DNA of 64,000 nucleotides, taken from assembly GCA_019136655.1 (NCBI GenBank), contig JAGVTU010000009.1:54598-118597 (forward strand). Direction: 5' to 3'. The stretch comes from Bacteroidota bacterium. Its GTDB lineage: Bacteria; Bacteroidota; Bacteroidia; AKYH767-A; OLB10. Positions 43,807 to 53,064 of the stretch are shown here, one piece after another. A model generated the notes under the pieces. The model was given only the letters and a program-made list of their open reading frames with translations, was not told the DNA's origin and did no database searches. Both the position numbers and the translations under genes were made by a program. Each line of letters opens with the position of its first letter. The stretch's first letter is position 1.

Positions 43807-46527
43807 ATGCAGAAAAAAGTTATCTCTTATCTCTACAATATCTTCACTTTGAAACATTTTACCAGAATTAAACTTGCGCTGGTGCTCACACCTGTGTTGT
43901 TTTTTGTTTCCTGTTCCACGAAAAAAAATACTGTTGTAAACCGCGCTTATCATAATCTAACTGCTCACTACAACGGATATTTCAATGCGCGCGAACGTGT
44001 AAAAGAAGGAACAAAAACATTAGCTGCTTCGCATACAGATCACTATGACCGTATTCTGGATATTTTCAAATATGGCACAGAAGTTAAAGCCAAAGCCATT
44101 CATCCCGACATGGATGCGGCCATCAAAAAAAGTTCAATTGTAATTCAGCGTCACAGCATGTTTATCAATGGCAAGGAACGTTGCCGCTGGATTCCTGACA
44201 ACTATTTGTTGATTGGCAAAGCACAGTTTCTCAAACATGATTTTTGGAATGCGCTAGAAACTTTTCAATATGTAGCATCAACTTATAAAGATAATCCAAA
44301 ACGATTTGAAGGGTTGATTTGGCTCATGCAAACACAAATGCAGTTGGGCAAAATGGCAGATGCTGAATATTTGCTCGATTATCTGAAAAGTGAAAAGGAA
44401 TTTCCATCCCGTTACAAAGCATTGTTTGCTGCAGTAGCTGCCGATTTTTATCTGAAAAAAGATAATCACCCCAAAGCGATTGAACAGTTAAATCAAGCTG
44501 CTACACTTACAAAAGTAAGAGCAGATAAAATCAGATATACCTACATTTTAGCACAGTTATATCAGAAAACTGACTCCAACGAAAAAGCATTTGCTCTCTA
44601 TCACCGTGTCATTAAAATGAATCCCGATTATGAGATGACATTTAATGCACTCATCAACCGTGCACGCTCTTTTGACATCAACAGCGCTGATGCTTCTCAG
44701 GTAAAAAATGAGTTGTTCAAGATGTTGAAAGATGAAAAAAACAAAGAATACTTAGATCAGATTTATTATGCGCTTAGTGGAATTTCTATGAGAGAAAAAG
44801 ATACTACACAGGCATTTAACTATCTGAAAGAATCGGTAGCTGCCAGCACTTCCAACACCAATCAAAAAGGAATTTCTTATCTCGAAATGGGTGAAATCAG
44901 TTTCAGAAGATTAGACTTCAGACAGGCACAACTTTATTACGACAGCGCTGCCACCAACATTGCATCCGATTATCCTGACTATGTCATCATACAAAACAAA
45001 AAATCAAATCTTAGCAGACTGGTAAAAAATCTGAATATTATTTCAAGAGGAGACAGCTTATTAGCGTTGAGTGCCCTAACCGAAGCAGAACAACTCAGCC
45101 GTGTGAATGAAATAGTTGAAGCAGAAGATAAAGAAGCACAAAGGCTAAAAGAAGAAGAAGCTGCACAAAAAGCAAAAGAACAGGAAGAACAAAGCAACCA
45201 GCAATTCAGTCAGTTTCAGAACCAGCCCAACAGAGAAGGTGTTACCGGAAGTACCACCGGAAGTTCATGGTATTTTTATAATCAAAGTGCAATAAGTTTC
45301 GGGTTTTCAGAATTTGTGAAGAAATGGGGAAACCGTAAGTTGGAAGATAACTGGCGAAGAAGCAGTAAAGAGTCAATGGCGGCATTTGGCAGCCCCGAAG
45401 ATGAAGAAGCTCAGGCACGAGCCGACAGCATTGAAGCTGCCGAACGTGCTTTGGCCGACAGCATCAGGCAATTGAACAGTGAAGCACGCAAGAAAATTTA
45501 TTTCGACAATATTCCAAAAACAACCACTCAGAAAGACGAAACAAACGCTCAGATTCTGGAAGCATATTATAATGCAGGAATTATTTATAAAGAAGCGCTT
45601 GCACAGCCCAAACCGGCAGCTGATGACCTCGAGGAAATGATGTCCCGCTATCCCGATAACAAATATAAACTACCGGCTTACTACAATCTGTACAGATGTT
45701 ATCTCGCCATCCCCGACTCAAACAAGGCTGATTATTACAAAAATATTATTCTTACTCAGTACGAAGACTCCGAATATGCACGCATCATAAGTAATCCAAA
45801 TTACTTTAAAGATGCACAACGTAAAACAGCCATCATGCAAGTGTTCTATGAAAACACTTACCGAGCTTTTCTGAATGCACAGTATGCTGATGTGATTGAA
45901 AGAAAATCAGCAGCAGATTCTTTGTTTCCGGGAAGCTCTTTGTCACCAAAGTTTGCATACCTCAGGGCATTATCTATTGGATACACTCAACCGCGTCCGC
46001 AATTTGAAACAGCATTAAAAGCAGTTGTTGCATCTTACCCACGCGACTCAGTGAGTATTCTTGCAAAAGCAATTTTAGCCAAGATGCAAAACCCTACTGC
46101 CAGCGACAGTTTGTGGAATGCTGAAAAAGAAACTTTGCCTTCTACACAAAGTCAAGCTACATCACTTTACTCTTTTATGCCCGATGTAAAACATAATGTT
46201 GTAATTATTTTTTCTTCCGAACTACCATACACCAATCAGCTTAAGGGCAGATTAAATCAATTCAATCAACGTAATTATGGAGCAAATAAACTCAACACAA
46301 GCGACCTTACTGTTGATGGAAATGTTTATATGATGGTAAGATCATTTCCTGACCACACACAATCGAAGGAATATATTCTCGGGCTGGACTCAGATGCATC
46401 TGTTTTTGAAGGCATGGATAAATCGGCATTTACACTTTTCCCTATTAGCGAACAAAATTTCAACAAGTTTATAATCGACAAAGACATTAGCAAATATCTT
46501 GATTTCTACAGGGTTAACTACCCATAA
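43807..46527 (+). CDS. porW: Type IX secretion/gliding lipoprotein PorW (SprE-like)
   Basis: The 906-aa protein has a lipoprotein signal with lipobox FFVSCSTKK (Cys near residue 38) and the family's opening NTVVNRAYHNLTAHYNGYFNARERVKEG region. TPR repeats (about 120-400) follow, then a Glu/Gln/Lys-rich coiled coil (440-475), a second TPR block (600-720) and a C-terminal domain (HNVVIIFSSELPYTNQLKG). PorW/SprE supports T9SS export; several T9SS cargo genes lie elsewhere in this window. It is divergent from the M23 gene. Confidence 0.93.
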   Translation: MQKKVISYLYNIFTLKHFTRIKLALVLTPVLFFVSCSTKKNTVVNRAYHNLTAHYNGYFNARERVKEGTKTLAASHTDHYDRILDIFKYGTEVKAKAIHPDMDAAIKKSSIVIQRHSMFINGKERCRWIPDNYLLIGKAQFLKHDFWNALETFQYVASTYKDNPKRFEGLIWLMQTQMQLGKMADAEYLLDYLKSEKEFPSRYKALFAAVAADFYLKKDNHPKAIEQLNQAATLTKVRADKIRYTYILAQLYQKTDSNEKAFALYHRVIKMNPDYEMTFNALINRARSFDINSADASQVKNELFKMLKDEKNKEYLDQIYYALSGISMREKDTTQAFNYLKESVAASTSNTNQKGISYLEMGEISFRRLDFRQAQLYYDSAATNIASDYPDYVIIQNKKSNLSRLVKNLNIISRGDSLLALSALTEAEQLSRVNEIVEAEDKEAQRLKEEEAAQKAKEQEEQSNQQFSQFQNQPNREGVTGSTTGSSWYFYNQSAISFGFSEFVKKWGNRKLEDNWRRSSKESMAAFGSPEDEEAQARADSIEAAERALADSIRQLNSEARKKIYFDNIPKTTTQKDETNAQILEAYYNAGIIYKEALAQPKPAADDLEEMMSRYPDNKYKLPAYYNLYRCYLAIPDSNKADYYKNIILTQYEDSEYARIISNPNYFKDAQRKTAIMQVFYENTYRAFLNAQYADVIERKSAADSLFPGSSLSPKFAYLRALSIGYTQPRPQFETALKAVVASYPRDSVSILAKAILAKMQNPTASDSLWNAEKETLPSTQSQATSLYSFMPDVKHNVVIIFSSELPYTNQLKGRLNQFNQRNYGANKLNTSDLTVDGNVYMMVRSFPDHTQSKEYILGLDSDASVFEGMDKSAFTLFPISEQNFNKFIIDKDISKYLDFYRVNYP

Positions 46528-46535
46528 TCATTTTT

Positions 46536-46564
46536 TTTGTTAATAACTTTTATTTTTATCTTTG
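46536..46564 (+). promoter_or_regulatory. Bacteroidota-type promoter upstream of the bactofilin gene
   Basis: TTTG (46536-46539), 17-nt spacer, TATCTTTG (46557-46564): a full match to TTTG/TAnnTTTG. The ATG follows 28 nt later. Confidence 0.7.
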
Positions 46565-46592
46565 CGCCATTACACATTTAAACTTTTGAACC

Positions 46593-47024
46593 ATGTTTGA
46601 TAATCTGAAGGGTAAAACCACCCCCGTTAAAAGCAGTGAAAATCCATCCGGATCTATTAACATCATTGCAGCCGGAACTTCTATTGAAGGAGAAATCAAG
46701 TCGAATGGCGATTTGAGAATTGATGGCAACATTAATGGCTCTGTATTTTCGAAGGCAAAAGTTGTAATTGGAGCAACTGGCGTTGTTGAAGGAGATATAG
46801 TTTGTCAGAATGCTGATGTTTCAGGAACCATTAAAGGCACATCAACAGTAACTGAAATGCTTTTTCTGAAATCTACTGCAAAGATTAACGGTGATATCAA
46901 CACCGGAAAATTAGTGGTTGAAGTTGGAGCCAGCTTTACCGGCAACTGTAACATGGGCCCCATGGTAAAAGACATTAAGAATGTCGAACGAGCAGAAACA
47001 AAACTCCAGGAAAAAACTGCTTAA
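46593..47024 (+). CDS. Bactofilin (polymer-forming cytoskeletal protein)
   Basis: The 143-aa protein has a central beta-helix domain (about residues 24-120) with the regular bactofilin repeat (GTSIEGEIKSNGDLRIDGNI, GSVFSKAKVVIGATG, GTIKGTSTV). Disordered Lys/Ser/Pro-rich ends flank it. Bactofilins polymerise without nucleotide and scaffold cell-shape or envelope machinery. Its 3' end overlaps the start of the AtpZ-like gene by 44 nt in another frame. Confidence 0.95.
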   Translation: MFDNLKGKTTPVKSSENPSGSINIIAAGTSIEGEIKSNGDLRIDGNINGSVFSKAKVVIGATGVVEGDIVCQNADVSGTIKGTSTVTEMLFLKSTAKINGDINTGKLVVEVGASFTGNCNMGPMVKDIKNVERAETKLQEKTA

Positions 47025-47214
47025 CAACTACATGCGTTATGCGTCCATGGGCATTCAAATGGGCGTCATCATGTTTATTGGAACCTACGGTGGTTATCGC
47101 CTCGACAAATATTGTAACAACCATATTCCCGTATTTACTTTGTTGTTTGCCCTCCTGTCGGTGGCAGCGTCACTCTATCTCACACTGAAAGATTTTATTC
47201 GCAAGAAACCATGA
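46981..47214 (+). CDS. AtpZ/AtpI-family small membrane protein
   Basis: The 77-aa protein has two transmembrane helices: NNYMRYASMGIQMGVIMFIG with GTYGGYRLDKYC, and HIPVFTLLFALLSVAASLY. This is the AtpZ/AtpI signature (GGxxLDxxL-like) of proteins that assist F-type ATP synthase rotor assembly or Mg2+ transport. I use the ATG at 46981 inside the bactofilin gene because the basic N-terminus before NNYMRY is typical; an alternative ATG lies at 47032 after the bactofilin stop. No F0 genes follow here. Confidence 0.75.
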   Translation: MSNEQKQNSRKKLLNNYMRYASMGIQMGVIMFIGTYGGYRLDKYCNNHIPVFTLLFALLSVAASLYLTLKDFIRKKP

Positions 47215-47588
47215 ACCGCTCCTATCCTAAATATCTGATTCAGCTGGCAGGCGTAGCAGTTTTATATTGCTTTCTCTATTATATGATGCGCGATTTTTTA
47301 ATGCCACGCTTTTATGATAATTTTTGGAAAATAGCAGTATTCTTTTATCTCTTATTTGCAGCGATTCATTTTCTGCGACTGCGCCAATCCACAGGCAGTG
47401 GTTCTATTAGGTTCTTTATGGCATCCACAACCATCAAAATGTTTTTGCTGCTGATTATACTTACGATTTACTTTTTTATAAACCGACAAAATGCAATTCC
47501 TTTTGCCATCAGTTTTTTAATTGCCTATTTTCTTTTTATGATTTTTGATGTGGCAAAATCTTATAAGCTAATGAAATCCGGTTCCTGA
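47211..47588 (+). CDS. Four-helix membrane protein, probably ATP-synthase associated
   Basis: The 125-aa protein has four hydrophobic segments (about residues 9-27, 40-57, 68-88, 93-115) and resembles the small AtpI-like protein that follows AtpZ in many Bacteroidota. Its ATG overlaps the stop of the AtpZ-like gene by 4 nt. The family assignment is inferred from topology and neighbourhood. The usual downstream atpB is not here; prfB follows. Confidence 0.7.
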   Translation: MNRSYPKYLIQLAGVAVLYCFLYYMMRDFLMPRFYDNFWKIAVFFYLLFAAIHFLRLRQSTGSGSIRFFMASTTIKMFLLLIILTIYFFINRQNAIPFAISFLIAYFLFMIFDVAKSYKLMKSGS

Positions 47589-47606
47589 AATATTTCAAAA
47601 GTCTCT

Positions 47607-47633
47607 TTTGAATCTTTTATTATCCTAATTTTG
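47607..47633 (+). promoter_or_regulatory. Candidate promoter of prfB
   Basis: TTTG (47607-47610), 15-nt spacer, TAATTTTG (47626-47633). The prfB ATG starts 8 nt after the box, so the mRNA leader would be only a few bases. Confidence 0.5.
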
Positions 47634-47641
47634 CAGCCCTT

Positions 47642-48731
47642 ATGACAATTGAACAATTAGACGAATGTAAAGAGCGCCTGGCAGCTCTGAGGGGGCACCT
47701 TTGACATTGATGTCAAGCTCCTCAAAATAAAAGAAGAAGAACAACTTTCTCATGCTCCCGATTTCTGGAATGACCCGAAACGTGCAGAGCAAATTCTGAA
47801 ATCCATCAAGCTTAAGAAAAACTGGACAGATGCTTTTGCTTCCTTATCCGGTGCTGTTGATGATCTTTCCATACTTTTTGAATTTGAAAAAAGTGGTGAT
47901 GCTTCTGAAGAAGAAGTAGAACATCAGTACCAAAAAGTATTGCAGCAACTGGAAGATCTGGAATTTAAAAACATGCTGAGTGGCGAAGAAGATGCTTTGA
48001 GTGCAGTGCTCACCATCAATGCAGGTGCAGGCGGAACTGAAAGCTGCGACTGGGCATCCATGCTTATGCGTATGTACATACGATGGGCAGAAATTATGAA
48101 TTACAAAATCAAAGAGATTGACAGACAGGATGGCGATGTGGCAGGAATTAAATCAGTCACTCTCGAAATTGAAGGCGACTTTGCTTACGGTTATCTGAAA
48201 AGTGAAAACGGAGTGCACCGTTTGGTTCGCATTTCGCCTTTCGACTCCAATGCCAAACGCCATACTTCCTTTGCTTCGGTATTTGCTTATCCGCTTATTG
48301 ATGATACCATTGAAATTGAAATCAAGGATGCAGACATCGAAATGCAGACATCGCGTTCAGGTGGTGCAGGCGGACAAAATGTAAACAAGGTTGAAACAAA
48401 GGTACAGCTCAAACACCTGCCTACAGGAATTGTAGTAGTTTGTCAGGTTGAACGTTCGCAAAGTGGCAACCGCGAACGTGCCATGCAAATGTTGCGCTCG
48501 CAGTTGTACGAGTTGGAACTGCGCAAACGCAATGAAGCAAAAGCAGCCACTGAAGCAGGAAAGAAAAAAATTGAATGGGGTTCGCAAATCAGGTCGTATG
48601 TTTTTCATCCGTATAAAATGGTGAAGGATCTGCGCACCGATTACGAAACTTCAAACGTGCAGGCTGTGATGGATGGTGAACTTCAGCCATTTATGAAAGC
48701 TTATCTGATGGAATTCGGAGAAAAGGTTTAA
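47642..48731 (+). CDS. prfB: Peptide chain release factor 2, with programmed +1 frameshift
   Basis: The first frame starts at the ATG 47642 ([20 protein letters not shown]) and hits TGA at 47702-47704. Skipping one base (T47702) continues with GAC from 47703 to the stop at 48731, giving 362 aa in all. The product has the tripeptide-anticodon domain and the GGQ motif ([18 protein letters not shown]). RF2 recognises UGA and UAA stops. The shift site is the classic CTT TGA C, so RF2 levels control their own synthesis. Annotation by single frame would miss the first 20 codons and the frameshift. Confidence 0.96.
47690..47705 (+). promoter_or_regulatory. RF2 programmed frameshift signal
   Basis: AGGGGGCACCTTTGAC: an internal Shine-Dalgarno-like AGGGGG three bases before the CTT TGA C slippery stop. 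This matches the arrangement known from E. coli prfB. It is notable that the Shine-Dalgarno element is kept in a phylum that uses such elements little for initiation. Confidence 0.95.
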
Positions 48732-48749
48732 TTCTTAAACCTGTAAGTC

Positions 48750-49463
48750 GTGCTTCACAAAACTTCTGCTATTGTTTTACATACCACACCTTACAGCAAC
48801 ACTTCTGTTATTGCCAAACTTTATACACGTGAATTTGGGTTACAGGGATACTTGGTAAACAGTGTAAGAAGTGCAAAGGCAAAAAATAAAAATGCATATT
48901 TCCAGCCGCTGACCTTGCTCGACCTGGTAGTGTATCACAACCCAGCAAAAAGTCTGCAGCGTATAAGTCAGCTCGAATATCTTCACCGCTTCAGTCGCAT
49001 ACCTTTTCAGACACATACAAGTGCGCAGGCATTGTTTATTGCCGAAGTGCTTTACCGCACCATACGCGAAGAAGAAAGCAATCCTGTGTTGTTTGATTTT
49101 ATCATGGAGTCAATTTTGTTTTTAGACAAAAGTGATGAACCACTTCCTGATTTTCATTTGTTGTTTATGCTGAAACTTGCATCTTTTCTGGGCTTTGGTC
49201 CTTCTGACAATTTCAGTTCAGGCAAGTGTTTTTTCAGTTTGTCCGAAGGTGTTTTCACCGACAATACATCCTTGCCTGCTGTTTTAAATGAGGAAAATTC
49301 AGCTTTGTTATTTCAATGTATGAATGCGTCTTACGACAAAACCTTTCTGAATCATCAACAAAGGCAGGCGCTGCTGGAATCGGTCATGCAATACTATGCT
49401 TTTCACCTGCCATCAGGGTTCAATTTGCAGAGTTTACCGGTGCTCTCGCAGATATTCCTCTAA
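48750..49463 (+). CDS. recO: DNA repair protein RecO
   Basis: The 237-aa protein starts with GTG at 48750 (MLHKTSAIVLHTTPYSNTS) and has the N-terminal OB-fold typical of RecO (ATGR-like YTREFGLQGYLV, FQPLTLLDLVVYHNP). A helical C-terminal half follows. The usual Zn-binding Cys set is not obvious; a single Cys lies near SGKCFFSL. RecO loads RecA on SSB-coated DNA with RecR. It starts 18 nt after prfB and is probably co-transcribed with it. Confidence 0.92.
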   Translation: MLHKTSAIVLHTTPYSNTSVIAKLYTREFGLQGYLVNSVRSAKAKNKNAYFQPLTLLDLVVYHNPAKSLQRISQLEYLHRFSRIPFQTHTSAQALFIAEVLYRTIREEESNPVLFDFIMESILFLDKSDEPLPDFHLLFMLKLASFLGFGPSDNFSSGKCFFSLSEGVFTDNTSLPAVLNEENSALLFQCMNASYDKTFLNHQQRQALLESVMQYYAFHLPSGFNLQSLPVLSQIFL

Positions 49464-49510
49464 CCTTAATTTCCTTACACAATTCACACTTTTCCTCTCT
49501 TTTTATTATA

Positions 49511-49518
49511 TATTTTTG
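49511..49518 (+). promoter_or_regulatory. -7 box upstream of sucA
   Basis: TATTTTTG matches TAnnTTTG and lies 26 nt before the GTG start of sucA. The -33 element is not clear in the T-rich stretch upstream. Confidence 0.45.
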
Positions 49519-49544
49519 CATATTCATTTTAGCAGATTTTTATC

Positions 49545-52283
49545 GTGGAAAAAAAGCGTACCTATCTTGGCAATGCCGACCCATCAGCAATAGAAGAACT
49601 TTACAACAAATACCTTCAGAATTCGCAATCGGTAGATGAAACCTGGCGCGATTTCTTTGATGGTTTTGATTTTGCACGTGTCAACACTGCAGGTGCTGCT
49701 GACACTGCATCCAATGTTGCATCAGCACACCTCGAAAAAGAGTTTAAAGTACTCAGACTTATCAACGACTATCGTGACAGAGGTCACTTGTTTACTGCTA
49801 CCAATCCGGTACGTGACCGAAGAAAATATTTTCCTACACTCGACATTGAAAATTTCGGACTGACAAAAGAAGATATGTCAACCGTTTTTCAGGCAGGCAA
49901 TGAAATTGGAATCGGACCGGCAACACTTGCTGCAATTATCTCACATCTGCACGATACTTACTGCGCTTCAATTGGTGTAGAGTATAAATACATCCGTCAT
50001 CCTGAAGTGGTGAAATGGCTTGAACAAAAAATGGAAAGCACACGCAACCGCATGGAGTTTTCTATTGCTGATAAAAAAAGAATTCTTCAGAAACTGAATG
50101 AAGCTGTAGTTTTTGAAAATTTTTTACAGTTAAAATTTACCGGGCAAAAGCGTTTTTCACTTGAAGGTGCTGAAACTACTATTCCTGCACTGGATGCTAT
50201 TCTCGAATACGGTGCAGACATGGGAATTAAAGAATTTACCATTGGCATGTCGCATCGCGGAAGACTAAACGTGCTTGCAAATATTCTGAATAAAAGTTAC
50301 GAAGATATTTTTACAGAGTTTGAAGGAAAAGAATTTGATGACAATGCTTTTGACGGTGATGTAAAATATCACCTCGGATTTTCAAGTGATCTGACCACTG
50401 CCAACGGCAAAAAATTGCACGTAGCAGTTATTCCAAACCCATCACACCTTGAAGCGGTGGATGCAGTAGTACAGGGAATTGTTCGTGCTAAAATTGATGC
50501 CCAGGTCGGAACGGTAAATGACATTGCACCTATTCTCATTCATGGTGATGCAGCCATTGCAGGGCAGGGAATTGTTTACGAAGTAATTCAGATGTCGCTG
50601 CTCAAAGGATATTCAACAGGGGGCACCATCCATCTCATCATCAACAATCAGGTGGGCTTTACCACCAACTATATTGATGCCCGTTCGAGCACTTACTGCA
50701 CCGATGTGGCAAAAGTTACTTTGTCACCGGTGTTTCATGTAAATGGGGATAATGCCGAAGCGTTAATTTATACAATTAAACTTGCACTTGAATACAGACA
50801 GAAATATCACCGTGATGTTTTTATAGATATTTTATGTTACCGAAAATATGGCCACAACGAAGGTGATGAACCACGTTTCACACAGCCACTGTTGTACAAA
50901 GCCATAGCAACGCATCCCAATCCCCGTGAAATATATACACAGAAACTTTTGTCACAGGGAGAAATTGAAGCAGGGCTTGCCAAAGAAATGGAGAAAGAAT
51001 TCAAAGCATTGCTTCAGTCAAAATTAGATGCATCCACAAAAATTGAAAAAGCAAAACTTGACAGTTTCAAAGAAGGTGCATGGAACAAACTTCGTTTTTC
51101 ACAACCTGAAGATTTTTTAAAACAACCTGATACTTCAGTAGATAAAAACACATTGCTCAGCATTGCAGATAAAATGACCAATCTGCCTGCCGATAAAAAA
51201 TTCTTTTCGAAGATTACACGTTTATTCAGTGACCGTAAAGAAATGATGAAAGGAGAAGGCCGCCTCGACTGGGCAATGGGAGAACTGCTTGCCTATGGAA
51301 CGTTGCTGAATGAAGGAAACTCTGTGCGACTGAGCGGGCAGGATTGTGAGCGCGGAACATTCTCACATCGTCATGCAGTAGTTCGTGTTGAAGATTCAGA
51401 AGAGCAATACACTCCTCTGAATCATATCAGCGACAAGCAGGCTCCATTTTATATATACAACTCACATCTTTCAGAGTATGGTGTTCTGGGATTTGATTAC
51501 GGATATGGATTTGCTTCGCCAAATTCACTGGTGTTGTGGGAAGCACAATTTGGTGATTTCAGCAATGGCGCACAGATTATCATTGATCAGTATTTAAGCA
51601 GTGCTGAAGATAAATGGAAACGAATGAACGGCATTGTGATGTTGTTGCCTCATGGCTACGAAGGGCAGGGTGCGGAACACAGCAGTGCACGCATGGAACG
51701 TTATCTTACGTTATGTGCCAAACATAATATGGTGGTTGCAAACTGTACCACACCTGCAAACTTCTTTCACATACTCAGAAGACAACTTAAATGGCCATTC
51801 AGGAAACCGCTGGTAGTGTTTACTCCGAAGAGTTTGTTGCGTCATCCTTTATGTGTTTCAACAATAAGTGATTTTACGGATAAGAACTTTACCGAAGTTT
51901 ATGATGATGTAAATGTAAAAGCCACAGATGTCAACCGCGTAATTTTCTGTACAGGGAAAATTTATTATGATTTGATTCAGCATAGGACGGAAGAAAAAAT
52001 AAATGATACAGCCATCATTCGTATTGAGCAACTTTATCCGTTCCCACAGAAAACAGTTGAATCACTTATAAAGAAATATAAGAATGCAGATGAACTGTTC
52101 TGGCTTCAGGAAGAACCAGACAACATGGGTGCCTGGGCATTTATTCAGCGAATGATGCCTGATGCAGGTTTCAAACTTTTGTCGCGAACTGAAGGTGCAA
52201 GTCCTGCAACCGGCTCACACGAAACTCACAGCAAAGAACAGAGCCAGTTAATCAAGTCTGCCTTTGAAAGAGTGACTGCCTGA
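49545..52283 (+). CDS. sucA: 2-oxoglutarate dehydrogenase E1 component
   Basis: The 912-aa thiamine diphosphate enzyme starts with GTG (MEKKRTYLGNADPSAIEELY) and has the N-terminal E2-binding segment, then IGMSHRGRLNVL (ThDP-binding fold), HGDAAIAGQGIVYEV and INNQVGFTT in the pyrophosphate region. The C-terminal transketolase-like pyrimidine domain includes GQDCERGTFSHRH. It oxidatively decarboxylates 2-oxoglutarate in the TCA cycle. No sucB follows; the next gene is convergent. Length fits the family. Confidence 0.97.
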   Translation: MEKKRTYLGNADPSAIEELYNKYLQNSQSVDETWRDFFDGFDFARVNTAGAADTASNVASAHLEKEFKVLRLINDYRDRGHLFTATNPVRDRRKYFPTLDIENFGLTKEDMSTVFQAGNEIGIGPATLAAIISHLHDTYCASIGVEYKYIRHPEVVKWLEQKMESTRNRMEFSIADKKRILQKLNEAVVFENFLQLKFTGQKRFSLEGAETTIPALDAILEYGADMGIKEFTIGMSHRGRLNVLANILNKSYEDIFTEFEGKEFDDNAFDGDVKYHLGFSSDLTTANGKKLHVAVIPNPSHLEAVDAVVQGIVRAKIDAQVGTVNDIAPILIHGDAAIAGQGIVYEVIQMSLLKGYSTGGTIHLIINNQVGFTTNYIDARSSTYCTDVAKVTLSPVFHVNGDNAEALIYTIKLALEYRQKYHRDVFIDILCYRKYGHNEGDEPRFTQPLLYKAIATHPNPREIYTQKLLSQGEIEAGLAKEMEKEFKALLQSKLDASTKIEKAKLDSFKEGAWNKLRFSQPEDFLKQPDTSVDKNTLLSIADKMTNLPADKKFFSKITRLFSDRKEMMKGEGRLDWAMGELLAYGTLLNEGNSVRLSGQDCERGTFSHRHAVVRVEDSEEQYTPLNHISDKQAPFYIYNSHLSEYGVLGFDYGYGFASPNSLVLWEAQFGDFSNGAQIIIDQYLSSAEDKWKRMNGIVMLLPHGYEGQGAEHSSARMERYLTLCAKHNMVVANCTTPANFFHILRRQLKWPFRKPLVVFTPKSLLRHPLCVSTISDFTDKNFTEVYDDVNVKATDVNRVIFCTGKIYYDLIQHRTEEKINDTAIIRIEQLYPFPQKTVESLIKKYKNADELFWLQEEPDNMGAWAFIQRMMPDAGFKLLSRTEGASPATGSHETHSKEQSQLIKSAFERVTA

Positions 52284-52316
52284 CAGTAAAAATTATTTTG
52301 TCAGTTTGAATTACGA

Positions 52317-52334
52317 AGACTTCAGCAGAAGTCT
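52317..52334. terminator. Hairpin between sucA and the convergent outer membrane protein gene
   Basis: AGACTTC (52317-52323), loop AGCA, GAAGTCT (52328-52334). A shorter pair CTGACA/TGTCAG lies just upstream. The T-run follows only at a distance, so efficiency as a terminator is uncertain. Confidence 0.4.
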
Positions 52335-52974
52335 ATTCAGATTTTTTTGATCCGAAAGTATATTGCAAAAAGAAAGCTAAGCCGCTGTTGTATTGACCAC
52401 TCTCAAACAATGGAGAGTTTGCACCTGTCTTGCGTATAGGCAATAATGAAGTAGAAAGCCGCATGGTAAGTGAAAGATGCTCTGAAAAATATACTGACAA
52501 TCCACCGTCAATACCCAATTCTGTTTTTTGAAAAGGTATCTGTCCTGTTAACTCACCTGCATTATCTTCTTCTTTGGAGCCTACTAATACCCCAAAGGTA
52601 GGTCCGGCATGCACTGACACATACTTCACAGGCCGGAATGTGTAAATCAAAGGAACTTCGAGATAATTCAGGCTCATTCTGTAAAAATAGTTTGCTGCAC
52701 CATCCTTGGGTGTAGGTGTCTTACTTCCTTTTTGAATAAACAACAATTCCATTTCCACCAAAGACTTTTCGCTGACAGGCAGTATAGCACTTCCTCCTAT
52801 AAACAACCCTACCTTATTAAATCCACTCAACTCATCACCCGATACCTGACTGGAATTAATTCCTGCCAAAACAGCTGCTTTAAAAGACTGACCTCTTGCA
52901 ATATTGTTTATCATCAGAAAGAGAAACATTAACACAATGATGCTTCTTAATCGAACTTGCTGAGTATTGAACAT
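52333..52974 (-). CDS. Outer membrane beta-barrel protein (PorT-like)
   Basis: The 213-aa protein has a signal peptide (IIVLMFLFLMINNIARGQ). The mature part has alternating amphipathic strands with aromatic ends (NSSQVSGDELSGFNKVGLFIGG, VEMELLFIQKG, YFYRMSLNYLEVPLIYTF) and ends with a strand closing in Phe (SGLAFFLQYTFG). This fits the outer-membrane beta-barrel family common in Bacteroidota. No specific ligand or role can be assigned. Confidence 0.85.
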   Translation of the reverse strand: MFNTQQVRLRSIIVLMFLFLMINNIARGQSFKAAVLAGINSSQVSGDELSGFNKVGLFIGGSAILPVSEKSLVEMELLFIQKGSKTPTPKDGAANYFYRMSLNYLEVPLIYTFRPVKYVSVHAGPTFGVLVGSKEEDNAGELTGQIPFQKTELGIDGGLSVYFSEHLSLTMRLSTSLLPIRKTGANSPLFESGQYNSGLAFFLQYTFGSKKSE

Positions 52975-53035
52975 TCCGTTGTTTCTAAAATTCTTTAATT
53001 CAACAAATGTAAGTATTATGCCGTTGACATTCTCC

Positions 53036-53043
53036 TAATTTTG
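53036..53043 (+). promoter_or_regulatory. -7 box for the beta-barrel gene at 53065
   Basis: TAATTTTG matches TAnnTTTG, with TTG 11 nt upstream. It overlaps the TTG at 53041 that the longest reading frame would use as start, supporting the ATG at 53065 instead. Confidence 0.5.
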
Positions 53044-53064
53044 TTATCAAAAAAAATCATCATA

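Noticed and set aside
53041..53064. TTG start giving a longer N-terminus for the outer membrane protein
   Set aside because: The TTG is inside a TAATTTTG promoter box, and the ATG at 53065 gives a normal signal peptide.
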